A program made the translations under genes and the position numbers. The notes beneath the pieces are model-generated. The model had not been told where the DNA came from, made no database searches, and saw only the letters and a list, made by a program, of their open reading frames with translations. From assembly GCA_018873225.1 (NCBI GenBank), contig JAEILZ010000006.1:3348001-3412000 (forward strand): a stretch of 64,000 nt of DNA. Direction: 5' to 3'. This stretch comes from [Phialemoniopsis] sp. UDSM-2020 (Eukaryota; Ascomycota; Sordariomycetes; Thyridiales; Thyridiaceae). Shown here piece by piece: positions 23,998 to 35,377 of this stretch (the first letter of the stretch is position 1; every line of letters begins with the position of its first letter).

Positions 23998-24572
23998 ACT
24001 TTCGTCAATTCTCGACAGTCACCGAATAAGAATCCTACCTCTCCCACCTTCATTCTTTTTTTAGGAGGGGCTTGGATTGAAATCAAGAACCAAATGGCAC
24101 ATAGATTTCGTTTTCTTCCATTTTCGAATGTAGATAGTTGAACCACATTTCTTCGAAGAGGGGGTGAGGCATAAAGAGGGATATTGGAATTGCCTCCCGC
24201 TCTTCTGTTGCTGACTAGACCAGCTGGATGCAGGTAGCGGCACATTGGGAAAAGGGAGGGGTAGATTCATCTCCTTTCTTTTCGCCCCCTCGGATCCCAT
24301 TTTACACTTTCTGGACATGAACGGGTTATGAATCGGGAGTTTTAACACCATAGATTGGCAAAAAGGACTGAATTTGACACTTAAAGAAAGAACAGCTCCA
24401 ACTGGTGAAATGTATGTGCTACGCGTAGGGGTTTTGTACTGACGCTGAAGCAGCCTCTGGAATGTGCCGACGCGTCTGATCGTGCGAGAACCAGTGCCGT
24501 AACCTAAGACTGCCCACTCGCTGAAACAGCTCCAAGTCAACTAATCAGGACCAAAGACAGTCACTGTCTCAG
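23998..24572. other. Convergent 3' intergenic region
   Basis: Separates the 3' ends of the wall-protein gene (plus) and the 2EXR gene (minus). It should hold both 3' untranslated regions. No coding frame is supported. Confidence 0.5.
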
Positions 24573-25559
24573 TCACTGCTCTCTCAGCCTCCATGTCAGG
24601 ACCATGCACCTCGTTTCTATCGCGTCTCCGATGGTGATGCCGTGCTGCGTCTCCCGAAGGTGACGAAGCTGCCCCCACGCCGACTGTAGGAACTCGCCCA
24701 CTTCTTCCAGCCCTCCCGACCGCTCCATCTGCTCGGCGCCCACCTCAAAGTACTCCCGATTGCCACACTCGAACACGGGGCTTTCACTCCGCGCCGCATC
24801 CGCCCTGTACATGCTCAGAAAGCTCTCCAGCGCGGGCCCGTGTGGCGCTCGCGGCCCCGGTTGCGGCGCGAGAGACCAGTGCCGCTCCTCTTCGGGGAGC
24901 CAGTCGCCCCGCGCCACTCGAAGATGCTCCGGGTCGACGACGACGTATAGCGCGACGAGGCTGTCAGAGTCCCAGGCGATGAGCAAGCCACGCAGCGCGT
25001 AGTGATTGTAAAACAAACCCGGCTCCCCCAGCAGCGCTCGTCCGGGCCACTGCACGCCGATGTAGCGCATCGGCTTGGGCGGCCCGCGGAAATTCGGCGG
25101 GAAGCGCGCCGCCCTGCTGCACTCGTCTTGCCAGCCCTGCGGGAACACCAGCAGGTCCCTCGAGGCGTCGACGGGGTGGAGCAGTCCCCGTAGTCCCCGT
25201 AGGTTGACGAGGGCGGCGGCGGAGGAGGTCTGATGTTGTTCATGGTGGTACCAGGCGATCGCCACGGCGGACGATCGTCGGCAGGCAAGGAGTAGGGCGG
25301 AAAGCGCCGAGATGAAGGCGCTCTCTGCGCCACCGCATTCTAGAGGCGGCTTTTCGTAGCGGAGGTTGTATCTGTTGATTTTGTTCGAAAGATTCAGGGT
25401 GCCGTCTACGTTTCTGAAGTGTCGTTGGCACGTCACCCGCGTGAAGTAGACGGTACGCCCTGGAGGTGGCACCGCGGCATCCCAAATCAGATCCTGTATC
25501 TCCAGTGGCAGGTTCGGAAACAACAGAAATTGCCTCCATGTTGAAATCTGATCATGCAT
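24573..25559 (-). CDS. 2EXR-domain protein
   Basis: A 328-residue intronless protein. The open frame continues upstream to 25634 but without an ATG, so I start at ATG 25559 (MHDQISTW). Just inside lies the 2EXR motif, FLLFPNLPLEIQDLIWDAAV followed by PPGRTVYFT, a domain widespread and expanded in filamentous fungi and of unknown function. The middle contains a stretch on recovery of a second edge, MRYIGVQWP, and acidic and Arg-rich loops. No signal peptide or membrane span. It lies next to the NACHT gene on the same strand, 361 bp downstream. 2EXR genes are commonly found in variable, self/non-self-like fungal gene neighbourhoods, but no role can be assigned. Confidence 0.75.
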   Translation of the reverse strand: MHDQISTWRQFLLFPNLPLEIQDLIWDAAVPPPGRTVYFTRVTCQRHFRNVDGTLNLSNKINRYNLRYEKPPLECGGAESAFISALSALLLACRRSSAVAIAWYHHEQHQTSSAAALVNLRGLRGLLHPVDASRDLLVFPQGWQDECSRAARFPPNFRGPPKPMRYIGVQWPGRALLGEPGLFYNHYALRGLLIAWDSDSLVALYVVVDPEHLRVARGDWLPEEERHWSLAPQPGPRAPHGPALESFLSMYRADAARSESPVFECGNREYFEVGAEQMERSGGLEEVGEFLQSAWGQLRHLRETQHGITIGDAIETRCMVLTWRLREQ

Positions 25560-25920
25560 GATGTGAAATTCGCAGCTTGCCCAGCTAAGTGACTGGCTGT
25601 CTGCCGCTGGCAGAAAATTGATGGTCCCCAGCAATAGAAAAGTCAGGCAGGCAGCAAATGGCCGTGGGCGTTCGGCCTGGATCTAATTTTAGTACCAAAC
25701 TCGATGCGACTAGGATTTGCGTAAAAGTGAATGCGATTTACCTCGACGACAAGCCATACGTCATTACGTAGAATCGAGAAACTCAAGATCAGTTTATTCA
25801 ATGCTAATAGATTGTACCGTCTCATACCTCACGGCCCACATGCACGATAGCCTGTCATTTCGGGCAATGACAGCCTTCCCTGACAAGTTGCGCGCCTTCT
25901 CTCGGCATAAGCCTTCTCGC
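25560..25920. other. Short intergenic region
   Basis: Between the NACHT gene's stop and the 2EXR start. Expected to contain the 2EXR promoter. Nothing else is visible. Confidence 0.45.
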
Positions 25921-28855
25921 TCAAAGTTTCCGGCTAGAAATTGTTCCAAGAGTTGTGGATGAGGCCGATATCAATCTGTTTCTCGGGTCAAGCGCTTGGA
26001 CAACTTTGCCGCTAGATACTGTTCCAAGAGTTGTGAGTGAGCCTGATATCACTTTGTTTCTCGGATCAAGCCTGTCCAAGCGCTGTATGACTGCCCGAAA
26101 GTAATCCTGATCACCTGCCTGCATTTGTTCGTAGCCCGGCATCTGAAGCTGTCCCTCCGCCGCCATTTGCACTAGCATTCGAAGAGGCAATACACCCATG
26201 TGGGAGTCGACTTCGTGTGGTGTCACGCCTTTTTCGAGAAGAAAATCGATGCCACGAAGTCGCTGCTCGTATGGTATCTTGAGTACATGGCCCTGTTCAT
26301 GTCTGCAGAACTGAGATGGTATGTAATATTGGAAACCGAAGGTTGCATTCTCCAAAAGGTGTCGACATTTGGTTGAAACTGGCTTGAACGACGAAGCAAG
26401 CTCTTTCGCTGCGAGATATGGTGCGATGGAGAATTGAGCCGTCATTTCCAGAAAGGTTTTGGGTGAGTTTGCAGTCCACCCGGGGAGTGTCCAATGCTGG
26501 GTTGGTACTTGCTCCGAGAAGGAACTCCTCCACAAACTCGACTTCAAGGCTGCAGCAGTCTCGTCTAACTCATCAAGAGCACGGACTAAGTTGTAGTGTG
26601 ACTCCGTACTACTACTGGCCCGACTCCCGTACCACAGACATCTAGTCAAGTTTCTCCACTGGTCTATGTCTAGTGCGAGTGCCGACTTGCCGCTCCATCG
26701 AAGTAGGGCTGTCTCGGCCTTGAGTAATGCCAGATATGTTTTTGTCATTCCTTGGCCCCTATCATAAAGCAGGTCTATTTTGTGCTGTTGATTGACCCAT
26801 TCCCATGCAGTGCGGTGGGTGAAGACAACAAATCCTTCGTCATCGACCTCTAGAATGCCCCTCGTGGCGTATAAGACTTCCTTTTCTAAGTCCTCCCGGC
26901 TCTCAAGCCTTAGAGGTTGATCATCAAGCCTCCATTCATTGGTCCGGGATTCGTATGCAACTCCCAAAAGAAGCCGCGATACTGGGACAAGAGACCACCA
27001 AAGGATTCGTAGTATATTGAATACATCGACCCGGCTCCTGAGGTCCTTGCGTGTGCAGATAAAGTCATATAGCAGGTACAAAGACGATGGAAGCTTGTCA
27101 AGAGTGGCTTCAAAGTCGGAGCTATTCCCTTTTACGGGCCCTTTGCATAGTAGTATCTGCACTGCCGTTGATGCCCATAGAAATATGCCATTGGACTTTG
27201 CCACGATCTTGTCGATGAGATCTTGGGTCTGTTGTGAGTGTGGCTGCCGCATTGCGATGAACCCCGGATCCTGAGCGAGTTGGCTGAAGACGAATGCGCC
27301 AATGTCTCTTTTGGTGAAAACATTCATCCAAAGAATCCGGAAATCCTGTAATACGCCAGCAAACTTGGCCTCGTGTCGGCTTGACACACAAAGCTTAAGT
27401 GCTGTGTCCGAAGCTTTGGTCATATCTTGAATAAGTCGCACGACTTGACCAGGAGGGCATCCAAATTCGTCCAAGCCGTCAATGAAGCAAGCCAGCTTGA
27501 AACTCTTGCCACATTCGGAGAGAAATCTTTCAAAACTCTCGTCAATCTCCCAGTCACTCCAGGGTTGTTGTGAAGCGCGCGAGTTCCTCAATGTTTCTAG
27601 GAACTGCCACCGTCGTGGTGAAATCAAATGTGCTAACTCGGGATAGGCTTTCACTGCCTGGAGAATCAGTGTCCTTTTGAAACCGTGTATAGAACTCTGC
27701 AAAGGCATGTTCTTTTTATAGCCGTAGTTTTTATAGGCGTAGAAGCTTGTGATAAGTAGGCGACTTGATCCGGCCCATCGAGATAAACAATCTCGCGAAA
27801 TGCTGCTGTGGTGAATGAATTTCATCATAACTGATTTTCCTGAACCAGGCCTTCCACTGATCCAATACTGCTTTGCTCCGCTCGTACTCTCTTCAAGGAA
27901 AGCTGGAAAGCTATGCCAGAGCCTCAGCTTGTCTTCGAGGGGGGGTTGCTTCTGGAATATCCAGTCGAATGTTTGGCCCAGGCGATCGTTCACCATATCT
28001 TCCCGCGAATCAGCCCCTTCGAACATCAGCCCCTCGTACATACTTTTCACAAGTATGTCAGTCGTCAATGAAGTTGGTGACTCCAAGGTCATCGAATAAG
28101 CAAGTCTCCAGTCTCTAGCCCAGAGACAAGCTTCCAGTTCACGGCGAATCAGCTGATAGCTAGCGAGTCTCCTTCCAATGCTGCGCTCAATGAGTTGTTG
28201 ATGGCCACAGCTGGGAGGCTGATGCTCTCTGGAAAATTGTGGTCGTGGTCGTGATATGAATCTGAGAGGTCCACAGCGGAGGACAGCAGTCTCGTCATTT
28301 CCCTCACCTCCCACATCATGCGCATCTCTCGGTTGTCTACAAACTTCAGTCCCTCCCTAGCGGACCATATCAGCGAATTACTCAGAGTAGCCAATTCCCC
28401 CAAGCCGTGTGCCTCGCTAGTTTGAGGGTTGCGCTGACATTACTGAAACGAGTAGACACTTACCACATGCACTGCAGTACTGCAGTTGTGGCTTGACTTT
28501 TCACGCCCTCAAGACGATCCACCAGGTGTCTCGATATTGCTGCGGTCCATATATGACCAATTGGTAAGTTCGATTGAGCGCTGCCACTCTGTGTCCTTCC
28601 TCTGAAGCCCTCCAATAATTCAATTACGATGTTCTCGCACTCATCGTATAGCATCTGCAGCTGGGGGACCGCTGCCGAATGGTGATCTTTCACCTCCAGA
28701 AGTGCTGCCAGGGTAGCAGCTAGCTCCCGGAGTCGAGATGTATCTTGCTCAAAGTCTGCCGGCTTGAGTTGCCACCCGTTCTCCAGCAGTTGGGTACCAG
28801 CGTCGACAAATTGGGATGTATCACCTATGATATGTAAGGCACTGACCGCGTCCAT
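25921..28855 (-). CDS. NACHT-domain NLR-like STAND protein, with one apparent frameshift
   Basis: Fungal NLR-like signal-transducing ATPase, likely a cytosolic self/non-self or incompatibility sensor. Exon 1 is 28855-28464 (helical N-terminal domain starting MDAVSALHIIG, a common fungal NLR opening), exon 2 is 28416-25921. The NACHT part has Walker A GRPGSGKS at about 27832-27855 and Walker B LACFIDGLDEFG near 27461-27496, then a winged-helix-like region. Near 28160-28180 the frame must change: one side reads NNSLSAALEGD, the other LASYQLIRRELEACLW. Adding one base gives exactly 962 codons, so a single missing base is the simplest explanation. The C-terminus lacks WD40, ANK or TPR arrays; it ends with two copies of a 26-residue unit. 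Could be a pseudogene or an assembly error. Confidence 0.72.
25933..26088 (-). repeat. 78-bp in-frame tandem repeat at the NLR C-terminus
   Basis: Two head-to-tail units with a period of exactly 78 bp (GCTAGA at 25933 and again at 26011) encode the last residues of the NACHT protein. The units read LDPRNKVISGSLTTLGTVSS and LDPRNRLISASSTTLGTISS. The shared pattern is N, hydrophobic/polar alternation, TTLGT and SS. The copies differ at both DNA and protein level while keeping the pattern, so they are not a very recent slip. Confidence 0.85.
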
Positions 28856-29216
28856 ATCAACGTGAAAGCCCTTCGAATTTGATATAAATTCTGGATAGGG
28901 GCCGTTCTTGCAACAGTCAGAGAGCCAGGGAAGTCCACAACTTACAATGCGTCTTTATGGTCACACTGATCTTCGACATGACCCGTGCGGGGCTGACATG
29001 ATATGATTCGACCTAGATGATCTGGGGCCACGACCACAAGAGGGGTAATATGCATCATCGAAGCAACCAATTGCACATAGCTTACGTCAACAAGGCATAT
29101 GATCGTGCCGGAAGACTCGTGGGAACGTGCACCTATAATCCCGCAGCGTGGGCTCGCCCCTATGGCAGGGTTGACATGAAAAGCCTATGAACTTTCAACA
29201 TATTTTTTGCACGGTC
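28856..29216. other. Short intergenic region upstream of the NLR gene
   Basis: Contains the promoter of the NACHT gene and the 3' flank of the next regulator, both on the minus strand. No coding frame is supported. Confidence 0.45.
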
Positions 29217-31624
29217 TCAGAATATAATATCCGCAGCCGAAGTGTTAAGCCAATACATGTCGTCAATGTCGAAATCAATGTCGCCAAATTCCATTGGGAA
29301 CCCCATACCAGCATCGAGCACTGCTTGTTCAGGCGCCATATCGACAGCCACGTCTCCGGCTTGGGTAGGTTCACTGAGCCCTGACTCTTGGTTCGCAGCT
29401 TGGCCATGCTCGTAGAGGGTGGCGTTCTGTATCTTGGCCGACAGGATACCAAGAGCCGCCACACAGCGTTCGGCCGACTGCCCGACCTGAGAATACGCCC
29501 TGAGCAGCTCGAGGGCTCTTTCCCAGGACATAGTTTTGGACCATGCCCCGACTAAGCGGGCTTTGCCATCTATCGGTCTCAGACGCTCTGCCAATAAAAC
29601 TGTTGCAGCCGTGTATATGACTGTAGATTGTTAGCGTCCGCAGGTAGAGCTATTGTAGGGTTAAGTGACGTACATAGTACTGCAAACCACCAAGCGGGAA
29701 CCGGTCCGGTCACAGTATCGAAGTTGAAATGGGTATATAGAACGTCAATCATCTCGTGGGCAGCCTCGAAGCAGAGCTCTGCGGAATGGACGATAAGGTG
29801 CTGTGATAAGCTTCCAGTTCTCGTTGCGTTATGGTTTTTTGTACCACTTTGCTTCAGGTAGTAATCAGCGAGAATCGGCCGAAGGACTACAATGCGAGCC
29901 TGAAGGTATCTTTTCACAATTAGCTGCTCGTTCTGAAATATGGCTTGCACGCAATCTTACCGAGCATGCAGCACGATTCGCTGCCTTTCATAGAGTAGAC
30001 TCTCTTTGTGTTGTGGCGGTGGCGGGTATAGCAGATGTTCAGGTAATGACTGGACCCAACGGAGAAGGCGATCATCGAATTGAAGCACCGCAACAAGGTA
30101 ATGCATCTCCTTGCTCGCTGTGTCGGCAGAGCCTTGATACAGTTCGAGAAGGATGTCATTAACGATATCGTACAGCTCGATAGTCTTAATGAAGAATGCG
30201 ACTACTGCTGGTTCCCCATCCGGACGGATCGCAGAGGGCTCTGTCTGTGAGTCCAGATATCCATCATCGATCATCGATGGCATCGGGACCTGCACAGTGT
30301 TGGGGAGCCATCGAGCTATCATGCTTGGCCGACCAAATGTCATTGAAAGTACTCTGACCACCTTCTTAGCTCTTCATGCGCATTCAATAATGAACGGGTA
30401 CTTTTGACCCGCTGTAAGACTTACCGATCCATAAAGACACACCCGTGCCAAACCCTTCGAGCCATCTCAACCTCTCTAGAGCCTGGAACCTTGGTCATTC
30501 GGTTCGACAAGTGCAGACCTAGACTCTGCGCCATCCGGATCGCCGAACCGATCGTCATCCAGCACTCATAAGTCTCACATGTGCTCTGCAAGTACAAGCC
30601 CATGAGCAACATGCATTGGACTCGCTCGATCGACGGGTTGTGAGTATGTGGACCAAACAACTTCCGAGCCCGTCTCCAGAACGTCTGCCCGACGTCTCTT
30701 CTCTGGACCGGCTCGATAGATTCAGAGAACTGGCTACCTAGCGCAAATGCCATGTTGATGAGACAGTAGAGCGTTCTTTCGGGCATGGCCGGCGTGATGC
30801 CGACCCACACGGCCTCGTAGCATTGCTGGAAAAGGGCCCACTCATGGACAGGCAGGATCGCCCAGACCAGATCGTAATAAGATTGCACAAGATCGTCGGC
30901 ATATTTTCTATACGGCAGCTGGTAGTCTTGAGGGTCTTTTCGCTCGACCATGCGACTGCCGGGGCCGTTTTGCGGCCCTGTTGATCGTGCAGGGCTGACG
31001 CCATCGAGATCCCAGGGAGTGGAGGCCTGGGCGTGGTGGCCAAGCCGAGCATCTATGGCTGAGTTGATCTGCCTCAAGAACGAGCCAGCGCTGCTTGTTC
31101 CGAAGAACTCGACACTTCGGGATGGGTCGCCGACCATGCCCGTCATTGCATCAGCATCGTGGGTGATGATAGAGTGCTTATCTGGCTGGATGCCAGCGCC
31201 TACCGTATACTCTGTCTCGAGTGGCGAGGTCCCTTGTTCAGGTGGGCGGCGAGTTCGTTCAATTAGAGAAGCTGCGTCGACCGATTGATTACTGTTGGTT
31301 GCCGGGTTTCGCATCCTTGATGGCAAGGCGGGACTGGACAAGGATGACGACATTAATTGACCTCTGGATGACTTTGTGATAGAGCCATTCTGAGTTGCAC
31401 TGGAAATGGAAATGGAGGACCGTCTCTCTCTTGCCGTCCTGTCCTGTGAGTATGTACAGGACCTATCCTGTCTCTCGATGCATGGACGGCAGACTGTGAG
31501 TGTCAGTAATTAGAACGATTGTGGATCTGGCAAGGAGTGACTGACCAGGATGGCGGGCGTCACATTTTATCTTTCGTCGGCGACAGTTGTTACAAGCCTT
31601 CGCGACCTTGAGGCGTGGTATCAT
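29217..31624 (-). CDS. Zn2Cys6 fungal transcription factor of the permease/amidohydrolase neighbourhood
   Basis: Nuclear regulator of 726 residues in five exons: 31624-31546, 31493-30425, 30353-29961, 29909-29674 and 29620-29217. The zinc cluster is split by intron 1: exon 1 carries ACNNC and KIKC, exon 2 carries VCRPC and the last Cys in RSCTY. The middle homology region is clear: YYDLVWAILPVHEWALFQQ, LGLHLSNRMT, FMDRVLSMTFGRPSMI across junction 2, and LFIYTAATVLLAERL across junction 4. The C-terminus is acidic (FGDIDFDIDDMYW), a likely activation domain. ATG 31624 is the first in-frame start before the cluster, but a GTAAGC just upstream leaves room for an extra 5' exon. It lies upstream of the permease at 32133-33955 and may control the neighbourhood. 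Confidence 0.87.
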
Positions 31625-32132
31625 GGGGAGCTTACGATGGTGTCTGACGTGGGTGATGATGTCGTGGGGATGGTGAGGGGAAAGATGGAAGATCGAGGTT
31701 GTTGGTGTCGAAGTTGAAGGACGGACGGGGATAGTTGGAGCTTATCACTTCCAAGGTGATTATCCACCTAGCACCACGCTTTTTGGGGACTAGCTCTATC
31801 GCCTACCCCGTGGATTCATACTCGTGCGCTATGAGCAATAGCGGCTTGGTACTCTGCCCCAGTCATAGCACCTCCCCAGATTCTTTAGGGTCCTGAGATG
31901 TTGTAACATCTCAGTAAGCTTTGGAAATTTCTAATTCAGGCTACGTCCTTGTCTCATACTTGTGCTTCCAGCTGTAGAGAGGTTCCCATGTGCAGAGCAA
32001 TACCTTGTGGGAGGCGTTTGTCTCCATCAAGGCATAGCACTAGGATACATGCATTGCAAGCGCCAGACTAATTCATTTGACTGTGAATGACTACCGAAAC
32101 AAAACAAGTAGACAAGGTAGCCAGTGAGCTAT
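31625..32132. other. Intergenic, promoter of the regulator
   Basis: 508 bp between the regulator's start and the next permease's stop. No coding frame is supported. Short CT-rich stretch directly upstream of 31624. Confidence 0.45.
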
Positions 32133-33955
32133 CTAGAACGTAAATCTCCAGGAAGGATGGTCATCGCCCATGTTGTCTAGTTCCTCGGCCTCGTCAGTAA
32201 AACGATAGTCGCGGCCTCCGCTGTCGCGAATCCGGTTCTCCCGTCGCAAGCCCAAGTAGTACATGGTTGAGAAGACCGCGTTGCAGACTAAGAAAGCAAG
32301 CGACACAGCAACGCCAGTCTTGTACACAGGCGCCTCGCGGTTCATCCAGATAGTACTGCCGACGATGCCACCAATGTTACCGATGCCGAGGATCATGGCA
32401 TTGCCGATAGCTCTTTTGAAGTGTCCAGCAATCTGAATACCAGGCTCGTTAACTGCTGCGCAACTCACCAGTAAAATGGAAAGGAAGTCTCACCTGGTAG
32501 TTCACCCAGGCCAGGACGGTGGGCAGGGTGGTGAACGCGGTCATCGCGGTCAGGAAGCAGGCAAAGTAGCGGACTCCAGTGGGCACCGAAGTACCTGCCA
32601 ACATGACCCCGCAACCGACAATGCCAGGGATCAGGGTGATTAAGATCATCTTGTAGCGGCACTGATAGCGATCCGTGAGCCAGGCCGACGTCAGGGACAC
32701 AACGGTTGCTGAGAGATAAACCGGAATGATGCGAATCTGCGCCTCAGCGGCAGTGAATCCCATGTCCTGCATCAGGTTAGTCGAGTGAAACGAGAGGCAT
32801 AGGAAGTCTACTTGCCCTGATCACAGTAGGTAGAAAGAAGGACACGGAGTAAGTCGAGGTGGTAATTGTAATGTGCATCCTACACTCTTGTGTCAGTCAC
32901 GACAGCCTGAATTTCCAGATCACAAGTGAAGAACGAACAGGATACCAAGCCAGATCTTCCAGTCAGTCACAATCCGCTTCACGGCCGACTTGTTGAGTCT
33001 GTCCATCCTTGCGCCATTGCCGTTGGCATCACCAGCGTCGACGGCCAGCTTCCGTGCCAATTGAGCTTTCTCACCGTCGGTCAACCACTTGATCTTGTCC
33101 GGCCAGTCGACAACCCAGAACTTGCAAAATATTCCCAGAATAGCAGTCATGATACCTTCAATGATGAAGATCCAACGCCAGCCTTCGTAGCCGCCAATGC
33201 CGTCCATCTTTGCTAAAGCGAATGCGAAGAGCTGGGTTACGGCTTGTTAGTAGGCTACGTATCTTGACATCGGTCTCTCTTGAGTGGGCTTGTGACAGAC
33301 TTACCCCACCAAAGGCACCAGCAATGATTATGGAGGATAGAAACAGGCTGAAGCGCCATTGAAGTTCATATCGAGCGTAATAAGCTGACATCAGGTATGT
33401 GCCTCCTGGAAAGACACCAGACTCGAAAATGCCCAAGAGTAGGCGCAATGATATAAGGCCACCAAAGTTTTGGACCAGGCCTTGCCCAACAGTAACAATG
33501 CCTATGCCAACAGTCTCTCGTTAGATGTCAAGTCTCGTATGTCGTATGAAATGCATTGTTGGGAGAAGCTCACCCCAGCAAGTTACAATGAAACAGAACC
33601 ATGTCGATGGATTGAGCCTCTTTAGGAAGAGATTGCTCGGAACCTCAGACAAAATATAGGTGACGAAGAAAACAAATAAGGCAATCGAGTAGTCATCGCC
33701 GGTCATCCCAAGGTCCTTCTCCAGGCCTTGAATCTTCGCGTTGCCGATGTTCGTACGGTCAAGGAAGGACATGACAAATATAGTGAATAATGGAGGTATC
33801 ACCCGTAGATCGAGCTTACGGAGCAGCTTCTTATCGCTAATCACGTCTGTGATGGGAACAACCTCTCCGGTCTTTTCATTGGCGCCCGGAGAGGATGGCT
33901 TCGTCTCCATCTTGTGGCAAGTTGGTGCTTCAGGGTCGACAACGGAACCAGACAT
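32133..33955 (-). CDS. MFS permease, anion:cation symporter (allantoate/Dal5 type)
   Basis: Plasma-membrane permease of 507 residues in six exons: 33955-33574, 33501-33305, 33231-32924, 32879-32816, 32766-32494 and 32432-32133. Family landmarks: MSFLDRTNIGNAKI in helix 1, SEVPSNLFLKRLNPSTW, LLLGIFESGVFPGGTYLMSAYY, and WVNYQIAGHFKRAIGNAM restored across the last junction. This group moves anionic organic compounds (allantoate, nicotinate, pantothenate, other carboxylates) with protons. The fourth intron uses GC as donor (AGG|GCAAGT) and AG as acceptor; no GT donor there keeps the frame. The gene is divergent from the class II aldolase gene at 35378 and close to the regulator, suggesting a common substrate route. 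Confidence 0.9.
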
Positions 33956-35377
33956 GGTGTACTAGGGGTGTTTGCTGTGCGTATAATAGGGTTTAAGACG
34001 AAGTATGAACGATTGAAGATCACAAGCCTTTGTTCGAGAGAGGCCTGTCCCTCCTTTATCCAATTGTCTTATCTCCCATTCTGTGTTTCTTTACTTGGAG
34101 TACTCCAGAATGCTATCAAGGAGGCTCCGCACCCCTGGATCCGTTATCATGGGTGTGGAGGACGACGGCGGCCAATCATGGATCAATCCGGTGTGCTGAC
34201 CTAGTGGCACCGGATCGCGCAGATCTTGGGGCCGCTCTCCCCGCATTCTCTTCTTGATGGCAAGCTGCTTCACTCCTCAATTTGTCAAGGGACTGTCACC
34301 AATGAGCCGTTTGTATTCCAAACCACTGACAGCCGCCTTCATGGTTAAAAGTGGAGGCTGGACGAGGCTTATCACAAGTGGTCGAGGTATCTCCGCGGCA
34401 TGATTTGATTGCTGTTATGTCGAGAAGCCAGAGGAAGTACTAGTCGTCCTTTTTTACAGAGGCAAACCGCACTGTCATGCCATCTGTATCTGTACTAGAT
34501 CATGGCAAGAGCCATTAAAAGCGTCTGTCACTACTGATTATTGTACAGATCATCCAAGTCTTAGCTCTGCAGGCGCTCGCCCTGCCATTGTATAGACCAT
34601 CGTTCGAGAGTAAGCCAACCCCGGATAAGAGACACGTGAGTTTCGTGCGGTATAGTACATACTATGTATAGAGATCACACAGATAACGTTAAACCTCCTC
34701 TTTCTGTGAAGCTCTGCAAGATCAGTAGGACATCTTGGCTTACTCAAGAAATGATCAAGCGGGAGGAGCTAATTGACTAGGGGCCCTAGCCGGACCCTTA
34801 AATGATTGGTGGCAACCTCCGCGGAGTCACGGTAAAGGAAGACCCGTATTTCTTTGGCCAATGACACAAAGGTCCGTCAACGCTATGACTTTCATTCCGG
34901 AACTTGCTCCAGTCCACCTAGGCGAGCCGGAGATACGCAGCATTGCAATTTGGTTCGGATGCAAAGATCTTCATCAGGACTATTCAGAGATAATGATATA
35001 GTCTGTGTCATGAGGTCTCGCCTCTGCGCTGTGTGGAGTCTATGACCAATTGCCGGGACTTCCGCGCAACAAGGGCTAGGGGCAGGTGATGACCATGAAT
35101 TTTGGATGTCATGCTCGCACGGCAAAGAGTGACGAAGGTAAGCTCATTGTTTGAGAGATCGGGAGTGCCCCAGACTACCCCGGCTCACATGTTCTCTCCT
35201 CCTGCGGCGCTTGAGAAGCTGTGGCGAATCTCTTGGAATCCGAAAGTACTTATTGGCCTGCTTTCTCGTCTGTGCTAGAATCTAGGTAGAATCTATTGCC
35301 GACAACACCTTGCGACTTACTTAGATCCCATCTTCCAATTCACGATCAAGTCCCAACTACACACGAACGCATACACA
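33956..35377. promoter_or_regulatory. 1.4-kb divergent control region, permease and aldolase genes
   Basis: Start codons of two divergent genes face each other across 1.4 kb. The octamer CTCCGCGG occurs at 34391-34398 and within the 10-bp palindrome CTCCGCGGAG at 34817-34826. CCG/CGG half-sites in this arrangement could bind a Zn2Cys6 dimer, such as the regulator at 29217-31624. This is inference. No coding frame is supported. Confidence 0.4.
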
